Of a DNA stretch of 47,537 nucleotides, positions 1-9,902 are shown one piece after another. The DNA is taken from contig NZ_JANJXQ010000085.1 of the NCBI RefSeq assembly GCF_024708915.1, positions 1-47,537 of the forward strand, in the 5' to 3' direction. The DNA is from Thiobacillus sp. Lineage in GTDB: Bacteria > Pseudomonadota > Gammaproteobacteria > Burkholderiales > Thiobacillaceae. A program made the translations under genes and the position numbers. The first letter of the stretch is position 1. Every line of letters starts with the position of its first letter. Below the pieces are notes generated by a model. It was not told where the DNA came from and did not search any database. It worked only from the letters and a program-made list of their open reading frames with translations.

Positions 1-965
1 CGGTCGGAGTGCACCTGCAGGCGGACGCCGTCGGGCAGTTCGGCCTCGATGTCCGGCAGCAGCGCGCGAATGCGCTCGGCGACCTCGACCGTGTTGGCGC
101 CCGGCTGGCGCTGCACCGCGAGCACGATGGCGCGGGTGCCGTTGTACCAGGTGCGCGCCTTGTCGTTTTCCACGCTGTCGACCGCGCGCCCGAGGTCTTT
201 CACGCGCAGCGCGGTGCCGTCGTGATAGGCCACGATGATGTCGCCGAAATCCGCCGCGTTGGCGAGCGCCACCGGCGCCTTCACCGTGTAGGCGCGGGTG
301 GCGCCGTCGAGGATGCCGGACGGCAGGTTGGCGTTGGCGCGCTGCACCGCCTCGATCACATCGGCGAACGTCAGCCCGCGCTGTTGCAGCCTGGCGGGAT
401 CGAGATACAGCCGCAGTGCGTATTTCTGCGAACCGAATACCAGCACCTGCGCCACGCCGCTCAGACTGGACAAGCGCTGCGCCACGCGCGAATCGGCGAT
501 GGCGTCGAGCTCGGTCAGCGGCAGCCGTTCGGCCGACAGCGCCAGATACAGAATCGGCGAATCGGCCGGGTTGATCTTGCGCAGCTGTGGCGGATCCATG
601 CCCTGCGGCAGATTGCGCGCCGCCTGCGCGATCGCGGTCTGCACGTCCTGCGCGGCGGCATCGATGTCGCGATCGAGCTCGAACTGCAGGGTGATATTGG
701 TCGATCCCTGGCCCGACTGCGAGCTCATCGACTCGATTCCCGCCACCGTCGCCAGCTGCCGCTCCAGCGGCGTCGCCACGGTGTTGGCCATGGTCTCCGG
801 ATTGGCGCCCGGCAACGACGCCGAGATGCGCAGCGTCGGAAAATCGACCTGCGGCAGGTCGTTTACCGGCAGCATCCGGTAGGCGAGCGCGCCGAACAGC
901 GCCAGCGCCAGAACCAGCATCAGGGTGGCGACCGGGCGCTCGATGAACAGCCGCGACAGGTTCAT
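1..965 (-). CDS. RND efflux pump inner-membrane permease (N-terminal part, runs off left edge)
   Basis: Proton-driven AcrB/MdtBC-type (HAE1) pump that exports hydrophobic compounds through the envelope with the two proteins encoded upstream. Reading the minus strand from the ATG at 965 gives MNLSRLFIERPVATLMLVLA, the classic N-terminus of these pumps, followed by the first transmembrane helix and the start of the porter domain, with a NDLPQVDFPTLRIS stretch and an ATPLERQLATVAGI stretch. About 321 residues of an expected ~1030 are present, so substrate-binding residues and most helices lie outside the window. The start overlaps the stop of the membrane-fusion gene by ATGA, so the two are translationally coupled. 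No disruption is visible in the part seen. Family assignment is secure; substrate is not predictable. Confidence 0.93.
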   Translation of the reverse strand, partial: MNLSRLFIERPVATLMLVLALALFGALAYRMLPVNDLPQVDFPTLRISASLPGANPETMANTVATPLERQLATVAGIESMSSQSGQGSTNITLQFELDRDIDAAAQDVQTAIAQAARNLPQGMDPPQLRKINPADSPILYLALSAERLPLTELDAIADSRVAQRLSSLSGVAQVLVFGSQKYALRLYLDPARLQQRGLTFADVIEAVQRANANLPSGILDGATRAYTVKAPVALANAADFGDIIVAYHDGTALRVKDLGRAVDSVENDKARTWYNGTRAIVLAVQRQPGANTVEVAERIRALLPDIEAELPDGVRLQVHSD

Positions 966-2074
966 CCGCCGGCGCCTTCGAGCCTGACCGCGCCGCCCGC
1001 CTTCAGCCGCTGCGGAATCTCGATCAGCACCGGCTCGCCGGCGGCGAGTTCGCCCTCCACCACATGCTCGCCGTCGAGGCTGCGGATCAGCTTCACTGGC
1101 TGCACCACGGCCTTACCGCCGCGCACCACATAGACATAGCTGCCTTCCTGCGCGTGCTGCAGCGCCGCTTCCGGCACCACCTTGGCGTTCGGCTCGATGC
1201 CCAGCAGCAGACGCACCCGCACCCCCTGCCCCGACAGCAGCGCGGGGGGCGCCATGGTCAGCCGCACCTTGACCGGCACGGCACCGGTGGCGGCGTCGAC
1301 CTGCGCATCGACGAAGACGAGCTCGCCCTGTGCCCGCACCGACGCGTCCGCATCGAGCGCGATCCCGGCCGTCACCTTGCCGCGCGCGCGCGCCGCTGCC
1401 AGTTCGGGCCAGTCCTGCTGCGCCACGCTGGCGCGCACGTCGAGCGTTCCGGGGGCCAGGAGCGTGGTGAGCGGCTCGCCCCCCGCCTGCACCAAGCTGC
1501 CCGGCCGCACCACGATGCGGCCGACGCGCCCGGCAATCGGCGCGCGGATCTGCGCATACGCGACATCCAGCCGCGCCGACTCCAGTTCGGCGCGGGCGCT
1601 GCCGGCGCGGGCACGGGCGGCGTCCAGCGCCAGCTGCGCGTCGTCGAATTCCTGCCGGCTGATGTAGCCCGACTGCAGCAACGGGCTCAGCCGCTCGCGC
1701 TTTTTTTCCGCCTCGGCGGTTTCGGCGCGCGCACCCGTCAGCGTTGCCTGGCTCTGCGCGATGCGCGCCTGCGCCGGCCGCGCATCCAGGCTGAACAGAA
1801 GCTGTCCGGCACGCACACTGTCGCCTTCCTGCACATGCTGCTGCAGCACACTGCCGCTGGCCTGGGCGGCGATGGCGACCTGATGGGCGGCTTCCAGGGT
1901 GCCGGGCAGATCGATCACCCGGGGGAAATCGCGCACCGCCACCGGCACGGTTTTCACGCTGAGCGCGCGATCTCCGCCGGCCTGCCGGTCGCCGCCCGCC
2001 TGGTTCTGGATGCGATACGCCACGCCCGCAATCAGCGCCAGCACGACAAGGACGACAAGAATACGGAGTTTCAT
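962..2074 (-). CDS. RND efflux periplasmic adaptor (membrane-fusion protein)
   Basis: Periplasmic adaptor of the HlyD/AcrA family, 370 residues, a normal family length. An N-terminal hydrophobic anchor (about residues 5-20, LVVLVVLALIAGVAY) is followed by the first half of the lipoyl domain (around 55-85), a Gln/Ala/Arg-rich coiled-coil hairpin (about 95-165), the second half-lipoyl strand (IRAPIAGRVGRIVVRPGSLV) and a beta-barrel and membrane-proximal region. No lipobox cysteine is visible, so it is probably anchored by the N-terminal helix. It is the middle gene of a three-gene minus-strand operon, overlapping the outer-membrane channel gene upstream and the pump gene downstream by 4 bases each. 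Partners are therefore the products at 2071-3471 and 1-965. Confidence 0.93.
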   Translation of the reverse strand: MKLRILVVLVVLALIAGVAYRIQNQAGGDRQAGGDRALSVKTVPVAVRDFPRVIDLPGTLEAAHQVAIAAQASGSVLQQHVQEGDSVRAGQLLFSLDARPAQARIAQSQATLTGARAETAEAEKKRERLSPLLQSGYISRQEFDDAQLALDAARARAGSARAELESARLDVAYAQIRAPIAGRVGRIVVRPGSLVQAGGEPLTTLLAPGTLDVRASVAQQDWPELAAARARGKVTAGIALDADASVRAQGELVFVDAQVDAATGAVPVKVRLTMAPPALLSGQGVRVRLLLGIEPNAKVVPEAALQHAQEGSYVYVVRGGKAVVQPVKLIRSLDGEHVVEGELAAGEPVLIEIPQRLKAGGAVRLEGAGG

Positions 2075-3471
2075 GGCAGGTTCGCAGTAGAGGCAGCGGG
2101 CAGACGGCCCAGGGCATGATTCAAACGGGAAAAGGCCGCCAGCCAGTCGGCGTCGGCCTGCGCGGCGCTTTGCCGGGCGCGCGCCAGGTCGGCCTGCGCA
2201 GTCAGCAGTTCGAGCAGGCTGCCGATCCCGGCGGCGTAGCGCGCCTCGGCGGCGCGCGCCGATTCGCTGGCGCTGTCGAACTGCACCGCCACGCCGTCGC
2301 GCCGCTCCTGCGCGTGGCGCACATCGTGGTACGCCTCGGTCACGCTCAGCGCCACCTGGTTGCGCTGGCCGTCGGCCTCGGCCTGCAGCCGTTCGGCGTC
2401 GCGTTCGGCGGCGCGCGCCTGCGCCGCCAGCCGGCCGCCGTCGAACAGCGGCACGGACAGATTCAGGCCGACGCTGTAAGTGGTGGATGGCGTCCGCTCG
2501 TCTTCGAGGAAAAAGGTGCGGCCGCTGCTGGCGGCCAGCGACAGGCTCGGCCAGCGCGCCGCGCGCGCACGTTCGGCCTCGGCACGCGCGCTGGCCGCGG
2601 CGGCCTGCAAGGCTTGCAGGTCGGGGCGGTTGCGCTGCGCCTCGTGCAGCAAATCGGCCAGCAGGGTGCCGGCTGTCAGCGTATCGGGCAGCGCGGTTTC
2701 CCAGTCCAGTTCCAGCACTTGCGTCTGCGCGATGCCGGTGGCCTGCTTCAATGCGGCCATGGCCTTGGCGTGATCGCGCTCGGCGGTCTGGCGCGCGAGT
2801 TGCGCCTCGCTCAGGGCGGCACGCGCACGCAACTGGTCGGCGCGTGCCGCCAGGCCGCCGCGCACCCTGACCTCGACCGCATCGAGGCTGGCGCGCAGGG
2901 CGGCCTCCTGCTGGGCCTGCGCGGCCTCCTGCGCGCGTGCGGCCAGCACCGCAAAGTAGGCGGCCTCGACCTCGGCGACGGTGTCCTGCAGGGTGCGGTT
3001 GTTGTTCAGCAGGCTGGCGATGAGCTGATAACGCTGGGCGTCGATGCCGGCGGCGCGCGCGCCAAAGTCGACCAGCACGTAGGCCAGACTGAGGCTGGGC
3101 CCGTAGCGATGGAGCGCGGGCACCGACGCCCCCGAACTCGACAGCGCGCGGCTATGGGTGAAGTTGAACTGGCCGGTGAGCGTGGGCCAGTTGGCGGCCG
3201 CGGCGGCATCCAGCCGCGCCGCCTCGGCCTGGATGCCGAACCAGGCGGCGCGCGATTCCGCGCGTTCGCGCAGCGCATGCTCGGTCAGCGCGGCCAGGCT
3301 GGCAAAGCGCACGGCACCGGTTTGCGCGGCCGCAGCGGCTGCAGGCAGCGCGCCGGGCTGCCGCCAGAAGGCGCCGGCGCGCGCGGGCAGGTCGAGTTCG
3401 GCTGCATGGCCCCACGACGGCAGCAGCGCAAGCGGCGCGCACAACAGGAGGCAATACGGAACGGGTTTCAA
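2071..3471 (-). CDS. TolC-type outer-membrane efflux protein
   Basis: Outer-membrane channel of the TolC/NodT (OEP) family, 466 residues, first gene of the RND operon. It has a Sec signal peptide (about 1-23, ending WGHAAE) and two repeated OEP domains rich in Ala/Glu/Arg heptads typical of the alpha-barrel, including a YAAGIGSLLELLTAQ stretch near the C-terminus that matches the second OEP repeat. The likely initiator is TTG at 3471, because an in-frame TAG lies just upstream and no ATG precedes the signal peptide; no clear Shine-Dalgarno sequence is seen. The gene overlaps the adaptor gene by ATGA. The 128 bases upstream (3472-3599) contain no ORF I can support and presumably hold the operon promoter. 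Confidence 0.88.
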   Translation of the reverse strand: MKPVPYCLLLCAPLALLPSWGHAAELDLPARAGAFWRQPGALPAAAAAAQTGAVRFASLAALTEHALRERAESRAAWFGIQAEAARLDAAAAANWPTLTGQFNFTHSRALSSSGASVPALHRYGPSLSLAYVLVDFGARAAGIDAQRYQLIASLLNNNRTLQDTVAEVEAAYFAVLAARAQEAAQAQQEAALRASLDAVEVRVRGGLAARADQLRARAALSEAQLARQTAERDHAKAMAALKQATGIAQTQVLELDWETALPDTLTAGTLLADLLHEAQRNRPDLQALQAAAASARAEAERARAARWPSLSLAASSGRTFFLEDERTPSTTYSVGLNLSVPLFDGGRLAAQARAAERDAERLQAEADGQRNQVALSVTEAYHDVRHAQERRDGVAVQFDSASESARAAEARYAAGIGSLLELLTAQADLARARQSAAQADADWLAAFSRLNHALGRLPAASTANLP

Positions 3472-3599
3472 GGTGGCAAGATTCTAAACGAGTCCCGACC
3501 CGGACCGAGAAAGGCAGGCGCAAGTTCCGCGCCGCGCGGGCCGGACAGGGCCGGCTCATACGGCGGTGAAACAGGCACGACGCATCGGCTCAACAGGAT

Positions 3600-3625
3600 G
3601 CTCCGCAGGCGCAAGCCTGCGGAGC
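3600..3625. terminator. Strong hairpin between metE and the efflux operon
   Basis: A perfect 11-bp stem (GCTCCGCAGGC paired with GCCTGCGGAGC) with a GCAA tetraloop lies 3 bases beyond the metE stop codon. On the plus strand it is followed by CCTTTTA; on the metE (minus) strand no U-run follows. It most likely ends or stabilises the metE transcript, but it is not a textbook intrinsic terminator in the metE direction. Confidence 0.55.
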
Positions 3626-3628
3626 CTT

Positions 3629-5914
3629 TTAGTGCGCCGTCTCTTCCAGCCGGCGCGCCTGCCGCAGGCTTCGGGCCGCCGCCACCATCTGCGAGAGCGC
3701 CGCCTCGGTTTCAGCCCAGCCGCGCGTTTTCAGTCCGCAGTCGGGGTTGACCCAGAGTTTCTCGGGCGCGATCACCTGCGCGGCCTTTTCCAGCAGACGG
3801 ACCATTTCCGCGGCATCGGGAATGCGCGGGCTGTGGATGTCGTAGACGCCGGGGCCGATTTCGTTGGGATAGTCGAAATCGCCGAAGCCGCGCAACAGTT
3901 CCATGTCAGAACGGCTGGTTTCGATGGTGATGACGTCGGCATCCATCGCCGCAATCGCGGGCAGGATGTCGTTGAATTCCGAATAGCACATGTGGGTGTG
4001 GATCTGGGTGGCGTCGTTCACCCCGGATGCGCTGATGCGGAAGGCGCGGCTCGCCCAGTCGAGATAGGCCGGCCAGTCGGCGCGCCGGAGCGGCAGGCCT
4101 TCGCGGTAGGCAGGCTCGTCGATCTGGATGATGCCGATGCCGGCCGCCTCGAGGTCGACCACCTCGTCGCGCAGCGCCAGCGCAATCTGCAGGGCAGTGG
4201 CCGCGCGCGGCTGGTCGTCGCGCACGAACGACCATTGCAGCATCGTCACCGGGCCGGTCAGCATGCCTTTCATCGGCTTCCCGGTGAGCGACTGCGCGTA
4301 GCGCGTCCAGCCCACCGTCATCGGCTGCGGGCGCGACACGTCGCCGTAGATGAGCGGCGGTTTCACGCAGCGGCTGCCGTAGGACTGCACCCAGCCGTTC
4401 TGCGAAAACGCGAAGCCGGCCAGCTGCTCGCCGAAATACTCGACCATGTCGTTGCGCTCGGCTTCGCCGTGCACCAGGACGTCGATCCCCAGGGCCTCCT
4501 GTTTTTCGACGGCATGACGGATCTCGCGCTGCATCGCGGCAGCGTAGTCGGCGGCGCCGATTTCGCCCTTCCTGAAGCGCGCGCGGGCATGGCGGATCTC
4601 CGCCGTCTGCGGGAATGAGCCGATGGTCGTGGTGGGGAAGGCCGGCAGCCTGAAGCGCTCGCGCTGCAGCGCCTGGCGCACCGCGAACGCGTTGTTGCGC
4701 GCATCGTGCAAAGACGTCAGCGCGGCCATCCGCGCCGCCACCGCCGCATCGTGCACGCGCTGCGAGGCATGGCGCGAAGCCAGCGCCCGGGCATGCTCGG
4801 ACAGCGCCGCGGCCGCCGCCGGGCGGCCCGCGTTGAATGCGGTTTTGAGCGTGGCCAGCGCGGCGATTTTTTCGTTGGCGAACGCCAGCCAGCTCTTGAG
4901 TTCCGCATCCAGCCGGTCTTCCCCCGCCAGACTCACCGGCACGTGCAGCAGCGAGCACGAGGGGGCAAGCCAGAGCCGGTCGGCCAGGCGCAGATGCAGG
5001 CCTTCGAAGCGCTCGAATACGGCATTCAGATCGCTCTTCCAGATATTGCGGCCGTCGATCACGCCTGCCGACAGCACCTTGGTGGCGGGCAGCCAGTCGA
5101 TCACCTGGGCCAGTTCGTCGCCGCCGCGCACGCAATCGACGTGCACCCCGGCCACCGGCAGTTTCAACGCCACCAGCAGATTCTCGCGCAGCGGCCCGAA
5201 ATAGCTGGCGAGCAGCAGCTTCATGCCCGCCGCATTCAGATGGTGGTAGGCGCGCTCGAACGCGGCGCGCCAGGCGGACGGCAAATCCAGGCTCAGAATC
5301 GGCTCGTCGATCTGCACCCATTCCACTCCCTGCGCCTTCAGCCGCGCCAGAATCTGCGCGTAGACCGGCAGCAGCCGGTCGAGCAGGTCGAGGCGGTCGA
5401 AGCCGGCGGCCTTTTCCTTGGCCAGCCACAGGAAACTGAGCGGGCCGATCAGCACCGGCTTGGCGTTGAACCCGGCGGTCTGCGCCTCCGCCACTTCGTC
5501 GAACAGCCAGTCGGTGCCGAGCGAGAATCGGCTGTCCGGTTTGAGCTCGGGCACCAGATAGTGATAGTTGGTGTCGAACCACTTGGTCATTTCCATCGCA
5601 TGGCAGGCGGTGTTGCCGCGCGCCAGCTGGAAATACTGCGCAAGATCGAGCGTCTCGCCGAAACCGAAGCGCGCCGGCACGCAACCCAGCAGCGCGACGT
5701 GGTTCAGCATCTGGTCGTAGAACGCGAAATCCCCCACCGTGACGAAGTCCAGTCCGGCCGCATGCTGCCGCTGCCAGTTGGCCTGGCGTATGCCGCTGGC
5801 GACCGCGTTGAGCGCGGCCGCGTCGATCTCGCCGCGCCAGAAGGCTTCCTGCGCGAATTTCAGTTCGCGGTTCGGGCCGATGCGCGGAACCCCCAGTACG
5901 TGTGCCAGTGCCAT
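3629..5914 (-). CDS. metE: Cobalamin-independent methionine synthase MetE
   Basis: Transfers the methyl group of 5-methyltetrahydropteroyltri-L-glutamate to homocysteine, the last step of methionine synthesis, in the cytoplasm. With the start at 5914 the protein has 761 residues, close to E. coli MetE. The zinc and homocysteine ligands are all present at the E. coli numbering: His641 and Cys643 in [11 protein letters not shown], Glu665 in TIETSRSD, and Cys726 in NPDCGLK. The N-terminal half begins [19 protein letters not shown]. The start was chosen because an AGGAG sits 7 bases upstream; the longer in-frame extension to 5965 would add an unconserved 17 residues. It is divergent from metR, the usual arrangement for MetR activation. 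Confidence 0.97.
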   Translation of the reverse strand: MALAHVLGVPRIGPNRELKFAQEAFWRGEIDAAALNAVASGIRQANWQRQHAAGLDFVTVGDFAFYDQMLNHVALLGCVPARFGFGETLDLAQYFQLARGNTACHAMEMTKWFDTNYHYLVPELKPDSRFSLGTDWLFDEVAEAQTAGFNAKPVLIGPLSFLWLAKEKAAGFDRLDLLDRLLPVYAQILARLKAQGVEWVQIDEPILSLDLPSAWRAAFERAYHHLNAAGMKLLLASYFGPLRENLLVALKLPVAGVHVDCVRGGDELAQVIDWLPATKVLSAGVIDGRNIWKSDLNAVFERFEGLHLRLADRLWLAPSCSLLHVPVSLAGEDRLDAELKSWLAFANEKIAALATLKTAFNAGRPAAAAALSEHARALASRHASQRVHDAAVAARMAALTSLHDARNNAFAVRQALQRERFRLPAFPTTTIGSFPQTAEIRHARARFRKGEIGAADYAAAMQREIRHAVEKQEALGIDVLVHGEAERNDMVEYFGEQLAGFAFSQNGWVQSYGSRCVKPPLIYGDVSRPQPMTVGWTRYAQSLTGKPMKGMLTGPVTMLQWSFVRDDQPRAATALQIALALRDEVVDLEAAGIGIIQIDEPAYREGLPLRRADWPAYLDWASRAFRISASGVNDATQIHTHMCYSEFNDILPAIAAMDADVITIETSRSDMELLRGFGDFDYPNEIGPGVYDIHSPRIPDAAEMVRLLEKAAQVIAPEKLWVNPDCGLKTRGWAETEAALSQMVAAARSLRQARRLEETAH

Positions 5915-5975
5915 GTGTGCTCTCCTAATGAACGATGGACGCCATGATGCCGCTGCGGATACCATGAGACAAACG

Positions 5976-5988
5976 AATGTTTTTCATT
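5976..5988. promoter_or_regulatory. Possible MetR operator in the metE-metR divergent region
   Basis: AATG-TTTTT-CATT is a short inverted repeat in the metE-metR divergent region, resembling the MetR pattern TGAA-N5-TTCA in size and spacing but not matching it exactly. It lies just ahead of the preferred metR start at 5995. It is short and AT-rich, so chance is a real alternative. Confidence 0.3.
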
Positions 5989-5994
5989 GACCAC

Positions 5995-6930
5995 ATGAAC
6001 AATCATCATATTGAACTGCGCCACCTGCGCCTGCTGCAGGCGGTGGCGGAAACCGGCGGGCTGACGGCCGCCGCCGAGCGCCTGCATCTCACGCAATCGG
6101 CGGTGTCGCACCAGCTGAAGGCACTGGAGGAAGCCCTGGAACTGCCGCTGGTCGAACGCAGCGTGCGCCCGCTGCAGCTCAGCGCCGCCGGACGGCGCCT
6201 GCTGGCGCTGGCGCATGCCGCGCTACCGCTGGCGGACGCCGCACTGCGCGACCTCGCCAAGCTGAAGGACGGCGACGCCGGCGAATTGCGCATCGCGGTG
6301 GAATGCCACACCTGCTACGACTGGCTGATGCCGGCGATGGACCGTTACCGCGATGTCTGGCCGGGGGTGGAACTCGATCTGCTGGGCGGCTTTCAGGCCG
6401 ACCCGGTGGGGCTGCTGCTGGACGGCCGCGCCGACCTCGTCGTCACCTCGGACAGCGTGCCGCGTGCGGGCGTCGCGTATGCGCCGCTGTTCGGCTTCGA
6501 GATGCTGGCGCTGCTGCCGCCGGCGCATCCGCTTGCCGCCAGGAAATGGCTGGCGCCGGGCGACTTCGCCGACCACACCCTGATCACCTACCCGGTGCCG
6601 GAAGACCGGCTCGACCTGATCCGCCGCGTGCTCGCCCCCGTCGGGATCAAGCCGCCGCGCCGCGAGGCGCAGCTGACGGTGGCGATATTGCAACTGGTCG
6701 CCAGCCGCCGCGGGCTGGCCGCACTGCCCGCCTGGGCAGTCGCGCCCTATCTCGAACGCGGCTACGTCGCCGCACGCCGCATCGGCAAGCACGGCCTGTG
6801 GGCCGAGCTTTATGCCGCGGTGCGTGAGGCCGACGCGACACGCGCCTACGTCGCCGATTTCATCGAAACCGTGAAGCGCGACAGCTTCGCCCGGCTGCCG
6901 GGCATCCGCCCGGCCATCGTTGCACCATGA
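5995..6930 (+). CDS. metR: LysR-type regulator MetR
   Basis: Homocysteine-responsive LysR-family activator of met genes, 311 residues. The N-terminal winged helix (about 5-65) contains LTQSAVSHQLKALEEALELP; the effector domain carries the MetR-specific IAVECHTCYDWLMPAMDRY segment (E. coli has ECHSC at the same place) and LPAWAVAPYLERGYV near the end. Start 5995 aligns best with known MetR N-termini; an in-frame ATG at 5977 would add six residues and would overlap the candidate operator. Neither has a good ribosome-binding site. It is divergent from metE, and its stop overlaps the start of a modE-like gene by ATGA, so the metR promoter may also drive that molybdenum regulator, an unusual pairing. 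Confidence 0.93.
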   Translation: MNNHHIELRHLRLLQAVAETGGLTAAAERLHLTQSAVSHQLKALEEALELPLVERSVRPLQLSAAGRRLLALAHAALPLADAALRDLAKLKDGDAGELRIAVECHTCYDWLMPAMDRYRDVWPGVELDLLGGFQADPVGLLLDGRADLVVTSDSVPRAGVAYAPLFGFEMLALLPPAHPLAARKWLAPGDFADHTLITYPVPEDRLDLIRRVLAPVGIKPPRREAQLTVAILQLVASRRGLAALPAWAVAPYLERGYVAARRIGKHGLWAELYAAVREADATRAYVADFIETVKRDSFARLPGIRPAIVAP

Positions 6931-7283
6931 CACCGCGCCTCGCCTTCCGCCTCATTCTCGGCGACGACATCGCGCTCGGCCCCGGCAAGGTGCAACTGCT
7001 CGAAGCCATCCGGGACACCGGTTCGATCGCGGCTGCGGGCCGCAGCTTGGGCATGAGCTACAAGCGTGCCTGGCACCTGGTCGACACCATGAACCACTGC
7101 TTCAAAAGCCCGCTGGTCGAGGCCAGCAAGGGCGGCGCCCGCGGCGGCGGCGCGCAACTGACCGCACGCGCACTGGAAGTCGTCGCCCTGTATCACCGTC
7201 TGGAAGCCCAGGCACGCAAGGCGACCGATGCCGAGATGACCCGCTTGAGCCGGCATCTGGCGAGCCACGCCGATCGATCCTGA
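6927..7283 (+). CDS. modE: ModE-type regulator, HTH domain only
   Basis: DNA-binding regulator of the ModE N-terminal (LysR-like winged-helix) family, 118 residues. The recognition region AAAGRSLGMSYKRAWHLVDT is the hallmark of ModE, followed by a wing with GGARGGGAQLTARALEVV. Full-length ModE (about 260 residues in E. coli) carries two C-terminal Mop/TOBE domains that bind molybdate; here the protein ends after the dimerisation helix, so it has no visible ligand-binding domain. It overlaps metR by ATGA and lies upstream of a ModE-type palindrome at 7372-7403 that heads the modABC operon. It presumably represses or activates those genes. How it senses molybdate is open; the separate di-Mop protein at 8701-9126 is a possible partner. 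Confidence 0.9.
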   Translation: MTPRLAFRLILGDDIALGPGKVQLLEAIRDTGSIAAAGRSLGMSYKRAWHLVDTMNHCFKSPLVEASKGGARGGGAQLTARALEVVALYHRLEAQARKATDAEMTRLSRHLASHADRS

Positions 7284-7371
7284 GCCCTGGAACCTTGCCT
7301 CCGCAGACGTGGCGGGTTTGGCAGTGCGCTCCGGCCACGACCGCTGCCGGGGTCAATGCTTGCAGAGTTCA

Positions 7372-7403
7372 TTTTCGATATGACACAATGAACATATCGA
7401 AAA
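7372..7403. promoter_or_regulatory. ModE-box palindrome upstream of the mod operon
   Basis: A perfect 11-bp inverted repeat, TTTTCGATATG and CATATCGAAAA, separated by 10 bases. The core CGATATG-N10-CATATCG is similar in layout to the E. coli ModE box (two ATCG-TATATA-like halves 6-7 bases apart). It is the most obvious element in the 261-base gap 7284-7544, which otherwise contains no gene I can support. It stands about 140 bases ahead of the fusion gene that opens the operon ending in modC. A weak promoter (TTGCAG 7360-7365, CACAAT 7384-7389) would be overlapped by the box, which fits repression, but this promoter assignment is tentative. Confidence 0.75.
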
Positions 7404-7544
7404 GAGCATCCATTTACATGCGTCATTCGGCTGGGGGCTTCCATGTTGATCCGCTTGCCGGCCGCACAACGCCGGCGCCATGCCGCGGCGATGCGGCCGC
7501 ATCGCATGCGCTCCGCTGAAGCACAGCTTTTGAAGGCTTACGCA

Positions 7545-8660
7545 ATGAACCGTCTGCATCCCTGCGCCGTGATCCGCGGCACCAACGCCGCGGCCTCGGC
7601 AACGGCGTTGCGTCTGGCCGCGGCAGGCTATGCCGTGCTGCTGGCGGACACGGCCGCGTTCGCCGTCGCCCGGCGCGGCCCGTCTTGCGACGGCACGCTG
7701 TCCGACGGCAGCGTCACGCTGGATGGAGTCGCCTGTCGGCGCGTGGATTCCGCAGCGGACTGGCTGCGCTATGGCGCCCACGACATCGCCCTGACCGCGC
7801 AAGCGCTGGAACAGGTGCTGGCCGATCTTTCACCCGAAGTGCTGGTGGACGCGCGCATGACCAGGCACGGCGTAGCGGATAGCCCGCGCCGCCTCGCACC
7901 CTTGCGGGTCGAACTCGGGCCCGGCTTCGCCGCCGCCGGAAATGCCGGTCTCGTCGTGGAAACGACCCTGGACGATCCGCCGGAAAACCTGAGCGGACAT
8001 AGCCCGGCCCGGGAACCGGTCGGCGCGCCGCAGCCGGCGCGTATCGCCGCCGCCGTGGTCGATGCGCTGCGCCGCCGCCTCGGCCTGCTGCCCTTGGCCC
8101 GCGCCGCCATCGCCGGCGTGCTGCGCAATGCCGAGGCGGGCGAACTGCCGCTGTTCGCGGCCACTCTGGGATTCGATCGGCTGGAATTCAACGCCCTGGT
8201 TGAAACCCTGCAGCCGGGTGCGCGGCTGTCGATGCCCGATCTCGGCGAAGGCTATGCGCTGTGCGCGGTTCAGGAACCCGAGCTGTTCGATCCGCTGGCG
8301 CGAATGTTATGGGAACAGCGCGCGCCGGACCTGTCCGAGCGCCGCGCCCGCTGGCTCGCCCATGCCGTCGCCGCTGCCAGCTTCGGCCACCGGCACCTGT
8401 GGCAGGACCTGGGGCTTGCCGGGCGCGCGGAAACCACGGCCCTGCTGGACCTGCACTTTCCGGCGCTGGCCGCGCGGAATACCGCCGACCTGAAATGGAA
8501 ACGCTATCTCTTTCTCGCGCTGGGCGAGCGGCTGGGTCTGGACGATCTCCAACCACCCGGCTGCGCGGGCTGCGACAGCCATTCGAGCTGCTACGGAGCG
8601 GCGCGGCCTATCCCATCCGGACTGCCGTCCGGCCACCGTCGTCCGGCCCGACCCGCTTGA
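7545..8660 (+). CDS. Fusion of a YqeB/EF2563-like domain with a NifQ-like molybdenum-donor domain
   Basis: A 371-residue protein of two parts. Residues about 5-150 resemble the C-terminal half of E. coli YqeB (EF2563 family, associated with molybdenum hydroxylases): VIRG...ALRLAAAGYAVLLAD is followed by PEVLVDARMTRHG and VELGPGFAAAGNAGLVVET, matching the YqeB order. Residues about 185-350 resemble NifQ, the molybdenum donor for nitrogenase cofactor assembly: HLWQDLGLAGRAE, then ALAARNTADLKWKRYLF, then a cysteine cluster. NifQ has C-x4-C-x2-C-x5-C; here Cys340, Cys343 and Cys349 keep C-x2-C-x5-C but the first cysteine position is Leu335. The N-terminal glycine motif reads RGTNAAAS rather than RGAGDIAS, so its nucleotide site may be altered. 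A GAAGG precedes the ATG at 7545. It opens the mop-modABC operon. Role inferred: molybdenum handling between uptake and cofactor insertion. Confidence 0.8.
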   Translation: MNRLHPCAVIRGTNAAASATALRLAAAGYAVLLADTAAFAVARRGPSCDGTLSDGSVTLDGVACRRVDSAADWLRYGAHDIALTAQALEQVLADLSPEVLVDARMTRHGVADSPRRLAPLRVELGPGFAAAGNAGLVVETTLDDPPENLSGHSPAREPVGAPQPARIAAAVVDALRRRLGLLPLARAAIAGVLRNAEAGELPLFAATLGFDRLEFNALVETLQPGARLSMPDLGEGYALCAVQEPELFDPLARMLWEQRAPDLSERRARWLAHAVAAASFGHRHLWQDLGLAGRAETTALLDLHFPALAARNTADLKWKRYLFLALGERLGLDDLQPPGCAGCDSHSSCYGAARPIPSGLPSGHRRPARPA

Positions 8661-8700
8661 CGGCACCTTTCCCTCTGAACCACGCATCAGGAGGTCCACC

Positions 8701-9889
<1,189 letters not shown>

Positions 9890-9902
9890 TCCGGGCTGAC
9901 TC

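Noticed and set aside
7404..7544. Possible molybdenum-cofactor riboswitch in the leader of the mod operon
   Set aside because: I could not find the conserved riboswitch core or a convincing multi-stem fold by eye; a covariance-model search would decide.
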